DNA of 64,000 bases from Bacteroidales bacterium (lineage in GTDB: Bacteria > Bacteroidota > Bacteroidia > Bacteroidales > JACABE01): NCBI GenBank assembly GCA_023251515.1, contig JAHEYQ010000004.1, positions 52,404-116,403 on the forward strand, in the 5' to 3' direction. The translations under genes and the position numbers were made by a program. Shown piece after piece: positions 55,067 through 64,000 of this stretch (position 1 is the first letter of the stretch; every line of letters starts with the position of its first letter). The notes under the pieces are model-generated. The model ran no database searches, was not told where the DNA came from, and saw nothing but the letters and a program-made list of their open reading frames with translations.

Positions 55067-55552
55067 TTAAATTTGTTTTCTTGTAGGAATAATTAATACA
55101 GGAATAATTGTCCGTTGAATAATCTCTTTTGCAACACTTCCCATCACAATACTGTCCAGCCATTTGCGGCTGTGCGATCCAATAACAATAATATCAGCAT
55201 GTGTTTTTTTAGCAGCACTTAATATGCCGTCTGCAAAATCGCCTTCTTTTACCAACGTATTTATTGTATTGTCGCCCAGATGTTCTTTTGATTTATCTAG
55301 AAAATGTTGTGAAGCATCCATTAAACCATTTTCAGCTTTTGAATGATCATTATCCTTTTTTTTGAAACCGGCAAACCCCATTACCGTAACATGCCCTGTT
55401 AATGAATAATACAATGGGTCGGCCATAACATGGAGCAAAGTAACTTCAGCGTCCATTTCTTTTGCAAAAGCATATCCTTCTTCGGCTACTTTTTCTGCAG
55501 TTGGATTAAAATCCAAGGCAATCAGAATTTTATTTATTTTTTTTGTTTTCAT
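55067..55552 (-). CDS. Universal stress protein, UspA family
   Basis: 161 aa, first of the three paralogs in transcription order. Motifs are ILIALDFNPTAEKVAEEG and VIGSHSRKWLDSIVMGSVAK; the middle carries its own insert (TVMGFAGFKKKDNDHSKAEN). The GSHS variant of the binding motif is kept. The upstream spacer of 57 bp to the OmpA lipoprotein gene holds no obvious promoter, so it may be co-transcribed with that gene. Confidence 0.88.
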   Translation of the reverse strand: MKTKKINKILIALDFNPTAEKVAEEGYAFAKEMDAEVTLLHVMADPLYYSLTGHVTVMGFAGFKKKDNDHSKAENGLMDASQHFLDKSKEHLGDNTINTLVKEGDFADGILSAAKKTHADIIVIGSHSRKWLDSIVMGSVAKEIIQRTIIPVLIIPTRKQI

Positions 55553-55609
55553 TTGGTAGTTAGGTTATTAAGTTATTGAGCTATACATTGAGCGGAAACG
55601 AAGTAAAAT

Positions 55610-56404
55610 TTAATACAGTAGTTTGTACATTTCTTTTAAATCGGGCGAAAGTATAACTTCGGTACGGCGGTTATCTGCACGTCCTTCGGCAGTATCATTT
55701 GTTTTAACAGGATGAAATTTACCTCTTCCTGAAGCAGTTATGCGATTAGAATCAAAAGCAAAATCTTTGGTAAGAATACGTACTATTGATGTTGCCCTGG
55801 CTGCACTCAAATCCCAGTTGTCTTCAAATAAAGCCGTTTTAATTGGTACATTGTCGGTATGACCTTCTATCATCACCATAATGTCTGTTGTGGTATTAAG
55901 AACCTTAGCCAGCAATTTGAGAGCTTCTTTGCCTTTGGGGTCAACTACATCGCTACCCGATTTAAAAAGAAGTTTTTCCTGAAGCGAAACATACACATTG
56001 CCATCTTTGATGTAAACAGAAAGTTCATCAGTTTTATAGTTCAGTAAAGCATTGGTAATTGAATTTTTTAGTTTACTCATTACATCTTTCTGATTCTGAA
56101 TTATATCCTGAAAGTTTTTTAATCGTTTTGCCTGATCGGCAATTGTTAACTTAGATTCTGAAGCTAATGCTTTCAAATCGTTATGGCTATCCGCATTTTC
56201 GTTTTGCAAATTAGCTTTTTCTTTATTCAGAAGGCTTACCATTGCATTGCAATCATTTAATAGTTCATGTGTATCGGTGCTGTCTGTTTGTAGTTTATCT
56301 ACTCTGGCTTCCGAATTTAAAAGTGCTTTACTTGGTCCGCATGATGTAAAAATTAAACCGAAAGCTAATGTTAATAATGTAAGAATGTGAATTTTATGCT
56401 TCAT
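55610..56404 (-). CDS. OmpA-family lipoprotein
   Basis: 264 aa. The lipobox is FTSCGPS (Cys22). Residues about 25-120 form a coiled coil (LLNKEKANLQNENADSHNDL). The C-terminal 120 residues are an OmpA/MotB peptidoglycan-binding domain with IEGHTDNVPI, NWDLSAARATSIVRIL and SGRGKFHPV..NDTAEGRADNRRTE. It should tether the outer membrane to the wall. It has a -7 motif upstream (56439-56446) and heads the stress cluster. Confidence 0.92.
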   Translation of the reverse strand: MKHKIHILTLLTLAFGLIFTSCGPSKALLNSEARVDKLQTDSTDTHELLNDCNAMVSLLNKEKANLQNENADSHNDLKALASESKLTIADQAKRLKNFQDIIQNQKDVMSKLKNSITNALLNYKTDELSVYIKDGNVYVSLQEKLLFKSGSDVVDPKGKEALKLLAKVLNTTTDIMVMIEGHTDNVPIKTALFEDNWDLSAARATSIVRILTKDFAFDSNRITASGRGKFHPVKTNDTAEGRADNRRTEVILSPDLKEMYKLLY

Positions 56405-56438
56405 TTTAAATGTATTAAAATATGAATACTATTTTTTA

Positions 56439-56446
56439 CAAAGATA
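56439..56446 (-). promoter_or_regulatory. -7 motif of the OmpA lipoprotein / UspA cluster
   Basis: TATCTTTG on the minus strand matches TAnnTTTG, 34 bases before the ATG. Confidence 0.4.
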
Positions 56447-56578
56447 GAACTGAAGACTTTGAATTGTATTACATAATTTGCGTAAACAATTACATAATTC
56501 ACTCTTTTTCAGATATAAAACTACACTTCTTGAATTAATATTAATCGTAATTTTAATATCAGGTATTTTATCCTATAT

Positions 56579-56614
56579 TTAAAAAAAGCTGTCTGATAAA
56601 ACACCAGACAGCTT
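56579..56614 (-). terminator. Terminator of the adhesin-porP-ompA unit
   Basis: Perfect 10-bp stem AAGCTGTCTG / CAGACAGCTT with a 9-base loop and T tract on the minus strand, 23 bases past the ompA-type stop. Confidence 0.88.
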
Positions 56615-56636
56615 AACTAAAATTAACCAACTAATT

Positions 56637-59183
56637 TTACTTTTTGGGTATTATGTCAATTATAACTGTACGGTTATAAAAACGTTCTTCTGGATAATTA
56701 TTTGCAAAAGGCGACAAGTTATCATCTTCACCAAAACCAGTAACCTCTATCTTAACATCCTTACGGTTGTATTTTGCCAGAGCATCTTTAATGATTATTT
56801 TTACATCGTTAGCACGGGAAACTGACAAATTTTGATTATGAAATTTTTCACCGACTATATCGGTAAAACCGGAAATCATAACTGTTGCTCCCTGAGGTAT
56901 TTTAGGTGTTACAATTTCTGTTAAATATTTATCATAAATATTAATAGACTGAGAATCGTCAAATTCATATAAAATACTGAATCTCATCATTTCCTCGGTT
57001 TTGTTTGGCACCCAAAGCACCATATGAATCAGGGTATCTTTTTCAATAATCAAGCTATCTTTGGTTATCCCAATCATCTTAAATTTAAAATTGCCTTCGG
57101 CCAGTTTGCCTAAAATTGTTTTGCCTGCAATATTTATTTTTTCTTTTGTAAAAGGCCCAAAATACTGAATACTGTCTTTTTCATCCTTTATTTGCAACGA
57201 CCACTTAGTAAAAGCAGTATCGCTACCCATTACATTTACAGTAACAAAACTTTGAATAGGTGCAGTTTGAGTACTAATTATTTCAATCGGTTTTAAAGGA
57301 GCATCAGGTCCACTCTGAAATTCCATTAAGATTTCAGGTGAAGTACTCCAGATTGATACTCTGCGGTCACCTTCTCTTAGCATGTCAAGTTCGAGCTTGC
57401 CACCAGGCTGTTCCGATGGAATTCTGGGTTTTATTCTTCCTTCTGTATTTATTCTTTTAGGATCAATCCCAAATATATTTACCAGATAAGTTTTTACTGA
57501 TTCAGCCATTGCCAATCCATCAGAGATGCCTTCCATTGAAGCACCTGCCAATCTGACAACTGTAGCTGTATTTTTCTGCATACGATCTCCTAAAATGTTT
57601 AATACATTATAGTAAACAATCATTTGACGATCTGAACGTCCCGATAGTTTTTTTGGTGTAAATACTTCAAGTTGATCTTCTTTGAAGTCTTTTACCTGCT
57701 CCTTTTTTAGCAATACATAACGATCAGGAATGACAGTTGAACCCAGATCAAAGAATACATAGTTACGAAGCGGAAAAGTTTCCCTTACTCTAACCTCAAC
57801 AGGAATATTAACCGGAGCATTTACCTTATATGTAACCTGAGGTTGACTGCTGATGATTGTATTTTTTATAAGTTTAAGGATATCAAAACTATAGATATCA
57901 TCACTTCCACTACCACCAACTCTGTTTGATGAAAAATAGCCACTTGTTAAGGAATCATTAGTTATCGCAGCAAAATCATCATATTGAGTATTTAACGGAT
58001 AACCGGCATTATAAACGCGCCCAATAGCTGAAGCATTAAATTCACATATAAAAATATCCAATCCACCCAAACCAAAGCGGCCATTTGAACTAAAAATTAA
58101 AGTACCATTATTGCCTCCATAAAAAGGGAATAATTCATCGCCTTCTGTATTTATTTTATCGCCCAGATTTTCAGGTGCTCCCCATTGTCCATTTGCATCC
58201 ATTACAGATCTGTATAAGTCAGAACCTCCATATCCTCCGGACATATCGCTTGTATAATACATGGTTTTTCCATCGGCAGTTAAACAGGGTTGTCCAACAG
58301 AATATTCACTTTTATTATAAGCAAATGCAACAGGATCCGACCATTTTTCGTTAATATAACTGCTAAACCAAATCTGAAGTTCAACAATTTTGTCGTCAGT
58401 TTTGTCTTTATAATTATTTCGGGTAAAAGCCATAAAGTTTCCATCTTTACTAAAGCTTGCCGGCCCATCATGTAATTTGCCATTTAGCTTTTTATCAAAA
58501 TTTTCAGGCGTTTTCAGTTGTTTGTTTTCTATTTCGGCTATTTCCATATTTCCAAAAGGTTTTCTTGTCCAATTGTATATTTTTGGAAACATTTTAGAAC
58601 TTCTGGTTGATGCAAAAACGATACTGTTTTTATAATAGCTTGTGCCAAAATCTTTAGCATCGGTGTTAATATCCTCATTAAAAATAGAATATTTACCATA
58701 ATCTTTTAAGAGATTTGGTAACTCTTCTTTATTGGCTCTATAATCTTTTGTACGTAAGTCATTTGGCTTAAGTTCAGCAAATTTTTCCATCCATACATTT
58801 GCTTCAGGATATTTACCATTGCATTTCAAAACCATTGCATAATTGAAATAATCATTTGCAATAATTACACCTTCTGTATTAAGTAATTTTGAATAAGCAT
58901 CTTCAGCTTCAATATTCAGACTCATTTTATGGTAACATTCAGCCAATCTGCGTTGACCTTGCATAGTCAATGTATTAGCTTTGGTATAAGATTCAATAGC
59001 ATCATCATAAGCATATCTGAATGCATACTTATCTCCCAGCAATTCTTTTCTTGATTTTTCCTGTGCTGCAACATTTTTGAAGGCGTCTTTATCTCTCAAA
59101 GCCTCTTTTTCTGATTTTTCTTGTGCAGTAACATTAAAGCAAATAAATATAAATGCCAAAACGGGTAATATTATTTTTTTCAT
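56637..59183 (-). CDS. OmpA-family protein with TPR, propeller and two OmpA-like domains
   Basis: 848 aa. A signal peptide (1-20, ends FNVTAQ) is followed by a TPR-like helical region (about 50-150). PD40/WD40-like blades come next (about 180-440: SFSKDGNFMAFTR, CLTADGKTMYYTSDMSGGYG, FSSNGRFGLGGLDIF). A divergent OmpA-like region (about 480-640) includes LREGDRRVSI. The C-terminal OmpA domain (about 740-848) has ISGFTDIVG, SVSRANDVKIII and ERFYNRTVIIDI. Its build recalls the T9SS protein PorE and other OmpA partners of PorP. It lies 22 bp after the porP-like gene and probably anchors that outer-membrane complex to the wall. Confidence 0.85.
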   Translation of the reverse strand: MKKIILPVLAFIFICFNVTAQEKSEKEALRDKDAFKNVAAQEKSRKELLGDKYAFRYAYDDAIESYTKANTLTMQGQRRLAECYHKMSLNIEAEDAYSKLLNTEGVIIANDYFNYAMVLKCNGKYPEANVWMEKFAELKPNDLRTKDYRANKEELPNLLKDYGKYSIFNEDINTDAKDFGTSYYKNSIVFASTRSSKMFPKIYNWTRKPFGNMEIAEIENKQLKTPENFDKKLNGKLHDGPASFSKDGNFMAFTRNNYKDKTDDKIVELQIWFSSYINEKWSDPVAFAYNKSEYSVGQPCLTADGKTMYYTSDMSGGYGGSDLYRSVMDANGQWGAPENLGDKINTEGDELFPFYGGNNGTLIFSSNGRFGLGGLDIFICEFNASAIGRVYNAGYPLNTQYDDFAAITNDSLTSGYFSSNRVGGSGSDDIYSFDILKLIKNTIISSQPQVTYKVNAPVNIPVEVRVRETFPLRNYVFFDLGSTVIPDRYVLLKKEQVKDFKEDQLEVFTPKKLSGRSDRQMIVYYNVLNILGDRMQKNTATVVRLAGASMEGISDGLAMAESVKTYLVNIFGIDPKRINTEGRIKPRIPSEQPGGKLELDMLREGDRRVSIWSTSPEILMEFQSGPDAPLKPIEIISTQTAPIQSFVTVNVMGSDTAFTKWSLQIKDEKDSIQYFGPFTKEKINIAGKTILGKLAEGNFKFKMIGITKDSLIIEKDTLIHMVLWVPNKTEEMMRFSILYEFDDSQSINIYDKYLTEIVTPKIPQGATVMISGFTDIVGEKFHNQNLSVSRANDVKIIIKDALAKYNRKDVKIEVTGFGEDDNLSPFANNYPEERFYNRTVIIDIIPKK

Positions 59184-59205
59184 TTCTTTATGTTTTTATG
59201 AAGAT

Positions 59206-60150
59206 TTAAAAATTTCTTGGTGAATGAATTTGTTTTCTGCTTGGGAATATAAAATCATATCTTAGCATCAATTCATGACTACCATTATTATATTTAGAGG
59301 TTTCTAAACCATAAGACCAGTCGAAAGAATATCCGAAATGTAATTGATTGGTAATATCTAAACCTATCAATCCACCAACTGCATCGCCTGTACGCAACAT
59401 AGCACCCACCATTAATTTTTTCATAATGATAAAAGAAGCGGTAAAATCAGCCTGAACCGGAGCAGCATTCGTTACTTTAATTAATGTTGTAGGTTTAAAG
59501 GCAAGATTGTCAGAAAGATTTATTAAAGTGCCCATTATAAAAAAGTAGTGACGTTGTTCCTTGGCAATTAATGTTCCGCCACCATTATTTTCACTAACTT
59601 TTGAATAATTGTTTTCTAATAAATAAGGCACAGAAATGCCTGCATAAAAACGTTCTCTTGAATAATAAGCCCCAAATCCAAAATTAGGTGTTACCTTATT
59701 ATTTATGTCATTTCTGAATACGGGATCGTTTTGCTGTTCCAATAACAATGTACTTAAATCAGCCTGAAAAACATTAATTCCACCACTTAAGCCAAACGCT
59801 AATCTTGCTTTGGCTGTTAATTGCATAATATATGCAAAATCAATTAATGCTGAAGTATTGTTGGTAGGACCGATTTTATCGTTAGATACCGACAATCCTA
59901 AACCAATATGCTCATTACGTAATGGCGCATGCATTGTTAATGTCTGAGTTACAGGAGCATCTTTAAATCCGACCCATTGCGAACGATGAAGTGCCGTAAT
60001 GGTTAATGCATCCCTGCTTCCGGCATATGCAGGATTTACTACTAATGTATTGTACATATAATGTGTGTACATTGGAATTTGCTGTGCATGTGAACTAAAA
60101 CTCCATAAGGTTAAAACCAATACGATTACTATTTTTGTTAGTGCTTTCAT
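59206..60150 (-). CDS. PorP/SprF-family outer-membrane protein
   Basis: 314 aa. A signal peptide (1-22, ends SSHAQ) is followed by the PorP/SprF start PMYTHYMYNTLVVNPAYAGS and HRSQWVGFKDAPVTQTLTMH. A barrel follows, ending in LMLRYDFIFPSRK. In Flavobacterium, SprF-like proteins are needed to display their neighbouring T9SS type B adhesin. Here the neighbour upstream is exactly such an adhesin, so this is its probable outer-membrane partner. Confidence 0.92.
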   Translation of the reverse strand: MKALTKIVIVLVLTLWSFSSHAQQIPMYTHYMYNTLVVNPAYAGSRDALTITALHRSQWVGFKDAPVTQTLTMHAPLRNEHIGLGLSVSNDKIGPTNNTSALIDFAYIMQLTAKARLAFGLSGGINVFQADLSTLLLEQQNDPVFRNDINNKVTPNFGFGAYYSRERFYAGISVPYLLENNYSKVSENNGGGTLIAKEQRHYFFIMGTLINLSDNLAFKPTTLIKVTNAAPVQADFTASFIIMKKLMVGAMLRTGDAVGGLIGLDITNQLHFGYSFDWSYGLETSKYNNGSHELMLRYDFIFPSRKQIHSPRNF

Positions 60151-60181
60151 TTGTTATTTTATTAATTCTTATGTCAAATGG

Positions 60182-60241
60182 AATAAGCCATGATGAAAAT
60201 TATCATCTTTGTTTTTGATTTAACTTAAATCATGGCTTATT
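60182..60241 (-). promoter_or_regulatory. Long inverted repeat between adhesin and porP genes
   Basis: AATAAGCCATGAT (60182-60194) and ATCATGGCTTATT (60229-60241) are perfectly complementary over 13 bases with a 34-base loop. No T tract follows on the minus strand, so it looks like an mRNA stability or partial read-through structure rather than a simple terminator. Confidence 0.5.
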
Positions 60242-60283
60242 ATATCTGTTTATTTATATATAATTGTTTTATGTTATTGTTAA

Positions 60284-63200
60284 TTATCTGTTTAGATAAA
60301 TAGTTCCTTTAATAACATCTGAGTTATCACCCAAATTTAGTAAGTAGAAGTATGTGCCAATTGGAAGTTTGTCGTCTCCGCCTATTGCTAATCCAACTTT
60401 GCAGCTACCATCCCAGCTATTTTGGTATGGACTTGCTTCAAATACTTTGTTTCCCCATCTGTTGAAGATTAATATAGAATTAGCAGGAAATAATTCTATT
60501 CCTCTGATTACAAACAAATCATTTATTCCATCACCATTCGGAGAAAAACCTTGTGGTATAAAGAAATCTGTAGGATCTGTTTCAATTGAAGATACATTGT
60601 TTGAAAGTATTAAATCAACTTCACTTCCGGTAATACTTGCGGTATTGACATAACTACCTGTAGAATTAACCGTTGCAGTTATATATATTATATTGGAAGC
60701 TCCACTGTTTAATGTACCAATATTACAAATTCCTGTAAGAGAATTATATTGTCCTATAGAATTTGCCGAAGATGAAACAAAAGTATATCCACTTTGTAAT
60801 ATATCTGTAACACTCACTGCTGTTGCAATATGCGGTCCATTATTGGTAGCCACAATAGTAAATACTACATTTGTTCCAATAAGCGGATGAATAATATTTA
60901 CTGTTTTTACAACAGCTAAATCAGCAGGGCAGATATCTACAACAACAGCAATGCTTGATGGTACCGAAGTACATCCATTTAGGGTTATGTTTAAATTATA
61001 GTTTCCGGCATCAGCTGTAGTTACAGAAGAAATTACAGGATTTTGAACCGATGTTGAAAAACTGTTAGGTCCTGTCCATGCATAAGTTCCACCTACAACT
61101 GTTTGTGCAGACAAAATGATTGAACTATTTACACAAACCGGCGAATTACTACTTGCAATCGCAATTGGTAATGGTTTAACAGTTACAATTCTGTCAGCAG
61201 TTGTATTTCCACAGAACCCTGTTGATGTAGCAGTTATAGTTGCAGTTCCGCTAAAACCTGCAGCCCAGTTCATTACTCCTGTTGTTGGATTGATAACACC
61301 TGCTGTTGCAGGTAATACTGAATAAACAATTGTGTTACTATTAGATGCAGTTGCAGTATAGATTTCATCGGCTGCATTCTGGCATAATGATATAGCCCCC
61401 AATGTAAAAACTGTTACTCCTGTTATGGGATTAATTGTTATTGTACCTGTTGCAGAAACGATTCCACAGCCCCCAGTTAAATTAACTGTATAATTAAAAC
61501 TTCCTGATACAGTTGGAGTTCCACTTATTGTAACCACATTTGCTAACCATGTGCCAGTTACACCGGCAGGTAAACCACTAAATGTTGCTCCTGTTGCATT
61601 TGTAGTTGCGTAAGTTATATTTGTGATAGCAGTATTGATACATTTGGTCTGATTATCTGTGCCAATAGCTGAACTCAATACAATTGTATTATTAGGACTT
61701 ACAGTTATTGTTCCGGTTGCAGAAATAATTCCACATCCACTGGTCAAACTAACAGTATAGTTAAAACTTCCTGATAATGTTGGAGTTCCACTTATGGTAA
61801 CCACATTTGCCAACCAATTGCCAGTTACACCAGCAGGTAAACCGCTAAATGTTGCGCCTGTTGCATTTGTAGTTGTATAAGTTATATTTGTGATGGCAGA
61901 ATTGATACATTTGGTCTGATTATCTGTGCCAATAGCTGAACTCAATACAATTGTATTATTAGGACTTACAGTTATTGTTCCGGTTGCAGAAATAATTCCA
62001 CATCCACTGGTCAAACTAACAGTATAGTTAAAACTTCCTGATAATGTTGGAGTTCCACTTATGGTAACCACATTTGCCAACCAATTGCCAGTTACACCAG
62101 CAGGTAAACCGCTAAATGTTGCGCCTGTTGCATTTGTAGTTGTATAAGTTATATTTGTGATGGCAGTATTGATACATTTGGTCTGATTATTTGTACCAAT
62201 AGCTGAACTCAAAACAATTGTATTATTGGGAGTTACAGTTATTGAACCGATTGCAGAAATAATTCCGCAGCCACCAGTCAAATTAACTGTATAATTAAAA
62301 CTTCCTGATACAGTTGGAGTTCCACTTATTGTAACCACATTTGCTAACCATGTGCCAGTTACACCGGCAGGTAAACCACTAAATGTTGCTCCTGTTGCAT
62401 TTGTAGTTGTATAAGTTATATTTGTAATGGCAGTATTTATACATTTGGTTTGATTATTTGTGCCAATGGCTGAACTCAATACGATTGTATTATTTGGACT
62501 TACAGTTATTGTACCTGCTGCAGAAATAATTCCACAGCCACCAGTCAAATTAACTGTATAATTAAAAATTCCTGTTACAGTTGGAGTTCCACTTATGGTA
62601 ACCACATTTGCTAACCAAGTGCCTGTTACACCAGCAGGTAAACCGCTGAATGTTGCGCCTGTTGCATTTGTAGTTGTATAAGTTATATTTGTAATGGCAG
62701 TATTTATACATTTGGTTTGATTATTTGTGCCAATGGCTGAACTCAATACAATTGTATTATTTGGAGACACTGTTATTGTTCCGGTTGCAGAAATAATTCC
62801 ACATCCACCAGTTAAATTAACTGTATAATTGAAACTTCCTGATAATGTTGGAGTTCCACTTATCGTTACAACATTTGCCAACCAATTGCCTGTTACACCG
62901 GCAGGTAAACCACTGAATATTGCTCCTGTTGCATTTGTAGTTGTGTAAGTTATATTTGTGATGGCAGAATTGATACATTTGGTTTGATTATTAGTTCCAA
63001 TCGCTGAACTCAAAACAATTGTATTATCTGGACTTACAGTTATTGTACCTGTTGCAGAAACAATTCCACAGCCACCAGTTAAATTAACTATATAATTGAA
63101 AATTCCTGATGAAGTTGGAGTTCCGCTTATCATTACCACATTTGCCAACCAACTACCAGTTACACCAGCAGGTAAACCGCTGAATGTTGCGCTTATAGCA

Positions 63201-64000
63201 CCTGTAGTTGTGTAAGTTATATTTGTTATTGCAGTATTGATACATTTGGTCTGATTATTTGTACCAATAGCTGAACTCAAAACAATTGTATTATTTGGAG
63301 ACACTGTTATTGTGCCTGTTGCAGAAACAATTCCACATCCACCAGTCAAATTAACTGTATAATTGAAAATTCCTGATATAGTTGGAGTTCCACTTATGGT
63401 AACCACATTTGCTAACCAATTGCCAATAACACCGGCAGGTAATCCGCTAAATGTTGCGCCTGTTGCATTTGTAGTTGTGTAAGTTATAGTTGTGATGGCA
63501 GTATTGATACATTTGGTCTGGTTATCTGTGCCAAGGGCTGAACTCAAAACAATTATATTATTTGGACTTACAGTTATTGTACCTGTTGCAGAAATAATTC
63601 CACATCCACCAATCAAATTAACAGTATAATTGAAAATTCCTGATGCTGTTGGAGTTCCACTTATGGTAACCACATTTGCTAACCAAGTGCCAGTTACACC
63701 GGCAGGTAAACCGCTAAATGTTGCAGCTGTAGCTCCTGTAGTTGTATAAGATATATTTGTAATGGCAGTATTGATACATTTGCTTTGATTATCTGTGCCA
63801 ATAGCTGAACTCAATACAATTGTATTATTGGGAGTTACAGTTATTGTACCGATTGCAGAAATAATTCCGCAGCCACCGGTCAAATTAACAGTATAATTGA
63901 AAATTCCTGATGCTGTTGGAGTTCCACTTATGGTAACCACATTTGCTAACCAAGTGCCAGTTACACCGGCAGGTAAACCGCTAAATGTTGCAGCTGTAGC
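60284..64000 (-). CDS. Giant repeat adhesin with T9SS type B sorting domain, 5' part beyond window
   Basis: At least 1238 residues are visible; the frame is open to the window end and the true start lies outside. At least ten Ig-like repeats of exactly 89 aa each contain SGLPAGVTGxWLANVVTISG and FNYTVNLTGGCGIISATGTI. Unrelated Ig/PKD-like domains follow, then a DUF11 domain (ADLAVVKTVN..., VVFTIVATNNGPHIATAVSV). The gliding-motility-type C-terminal sorting domain (type B) has IPQGFSPNGDGINDLFVIRG and LIFNRWGNKVFEA. It should be secreted by T9SS and displayed with the PorP/SprF partner. Each repeat keeps a single Cys pair position (GGCG, TKCI). Confidence 0.92.
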   Translation of the reverse strand, partial: ATAATFSGLPAGVTGTWLANVVTISGTPTASGIFNYTVNLTGGCGIISAIGTITVTPNNTIVLSSAIGTDNQSKCINTAITNISYTTTGATAATFSGLPAGVTGTWLANVVTISGTPTASGIFNYTVNLIGGCGIISATGTITVSPNNIIVLSSALGTDNQTKCINTAITTITYTTTNATGATFSGLPAGVIGNWLANVVTISGTPTISGIFNYTVNLTGGCGIVSATGTITVSPNNTIVLSSAIGTNNQTKCINTAITNITYTTTGAISATFSGLPAGVTGSWLANVVMISGTPTSSGIFNYIVNLTGGCGIVSATGTITVSPDNTIVLSSAIGTNNQTKCINSAITNITYTTTNATGAIFSGLPAGVTGNWLANVVTISGTPTLSGSFNYTVNLTGGCGIISATGTITVSPNNTIVLSSAIGTNNQTKCINTAITNITYTTTNATGATFSGLPAGVTGTWLANVVTISGTPTVTGIFNYTVNLTGGCGIISAAGTITVSPNNTIVLSSAIGTNNQTKCINTAITNITYTTTNATGATFSGLPAGVTGTWLANVVTISGTPTVSGSFNYTVNLTGGCGIISAIGSITVTPNNTIVLSSAIGTNNQTKCINTAITNITYTTTNATGATFSGLPAGVTGNWLANVVTISGTPTLSGSFNYTVSLTSGCGIISATGTITVSPNNTIVLSSAIGTDNQTKCINSAITNITYTTTNATGATFSGLPAGVTGNWLANVVTISGTPTLSGSFNYTVSLTSGCGIISATGTITVSPNNTIVLSSAIGTDNQTKCINTAITNITYATTNATGATFSGLPAGVTGTWLANVVTISGTPTVSGSFNYTVNLTGGCGIVSATGTITINPITGVTVFTLGAISLCQNAADEIYTATASNSNTIVYSVLPATAGVINPTTGVMNWAAGFSGTATITATSTGFCGNTTADRIVTVKPLPIAIASSNSPVCVNSSIILSAQTVVGGTYAWTGPNSFSTSVQNPVISSVTTADAGNYNLNITLNGCTSVPSSIAVVVDICPADLAVVKTVNIIHPLIGTNVVFTIVATNNGPHIATAVSVTDILQSGYTFVSSSANSIGQYNSLTGICNIGTLNSGASNIIYITATVNSTGSYVNTASITGSEVDLILSNNVSSIETDPTDFFIPQGFSPNGDGINDLFVIRGIELFPANSILIFNRWGNKVFEASPYQNSWDGSCKVGLAIGGDDKLPIGTYFYLLNLGDNSDVIKGTIYLNR
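61430..64000. repeat. 267-bp in-frame repeat array of the adhesin
   Basis: The marker ggcaggtaaacc/agcaggtaaacc recurs at 61565, 61832, 62099 and so on to 63968 with a constant 267-bp step, ten units and no indels. Two adjacent units around 61640-62180 are identical over more than 250 bp, a recent duplication. Confidence 0.92.

Noticed and set aside
63940..63940. Start of the giant adhesin at 63940
   Set aside because: The codon is GTG inside a repeat unit (LANVVTISG) and the frame continues upstream to the window edge, so the gene is simply cut off.

Overview
The window looks like a chromosomal piece of a low-GC, AT-rich Bacteroidota (Bacteroidetes). The evidence is family content: a PorP/SprF-like protein, type A and type B type-IX-secretion (T9SS) sorting domains, ECF sigma / anti-sigma pairs with GIN-domain and barrel targets, an EF-G2-type elongation-factor paralog, and the gene order ftsX-DUF3098-uppP-truB-queA. 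Several promoters also carry the Bacteroidota -7 motif TAnnTTTG, and start codons lack strong Shine-Dalgarno sites. The genus cannot be named from sequence alone.

Layout. 1-7.6 kb: two ECF sigma-factor operons pointing away from each other, with envelope targets (a secreted PKD-domain protein cut by the window start, an anti-sigma-like/barrel protein, a T9SS type A protein, a GIN-domain barrel protein). 7.7-11.2 kb: yebC and pbpC. 11.2-19.3 kb: a leftward housekeeping block (ispD, queA, truB, uppP, DUF3098, ftsX, PAP2 phosphatase, large membrane-anchored propeller protein). 19.4-22.9 kb: EF-G2-like factor, PfkB/adenosine-type kinase, tRNA-Asn. 23.1-30.0 kb: a four-gene leftward operon with a sacsin/NOV-type GHKL ATPase, a UPF1-like SF1 helicase and two paralogous YD-repeat-like proteins; this is my best candidate for an undescribed system. 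30.0-32.0 kb: about 2 kb without genes, filled with 42-bp and 21-bp tandem repeats, IS-end-like palindromes and a nested-palindrome element. 32.0-41.5 kb: two convergent L,D-transpeptidases and the TamL/TamB pair. 41.6-43.8 kb: a stress cluster (CbpM, CbpA, a small acidic protein, a SHOCT protein).

44.3-53.2 kb is a defence-like island. It holds a three-gene unit built on a DUF559-nuclease/RecQ-helicase fusion with a tail-anchored coiled-coil protein, two unknown helical or coiled-coil genes, an AbiEi/AbiEii pair with a clear operator, and a gene broken by one in-frame stop. Related non-coding repeats bracket these modules, as if they were cassettes. 53.6-56.4 kb: three UspA paralogs, a lipoprotein and an OmpA-like lipoprotein. 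56.6-64.0 kb: a T9SS surface unit with a giant repeat adhesin (type B sorting domain, cut by the window end), a PorP/SprF-like partner and an OmpA protein with TPR and propeller parts.

The ECF operons, TamL/TamB, the L,D-transpeptidases, PbpC and the T9SS unit all concern the envelope. The 23-30 kb and 44-53 kb blocks are accessory and probably deal with foreign DNA or RNA.
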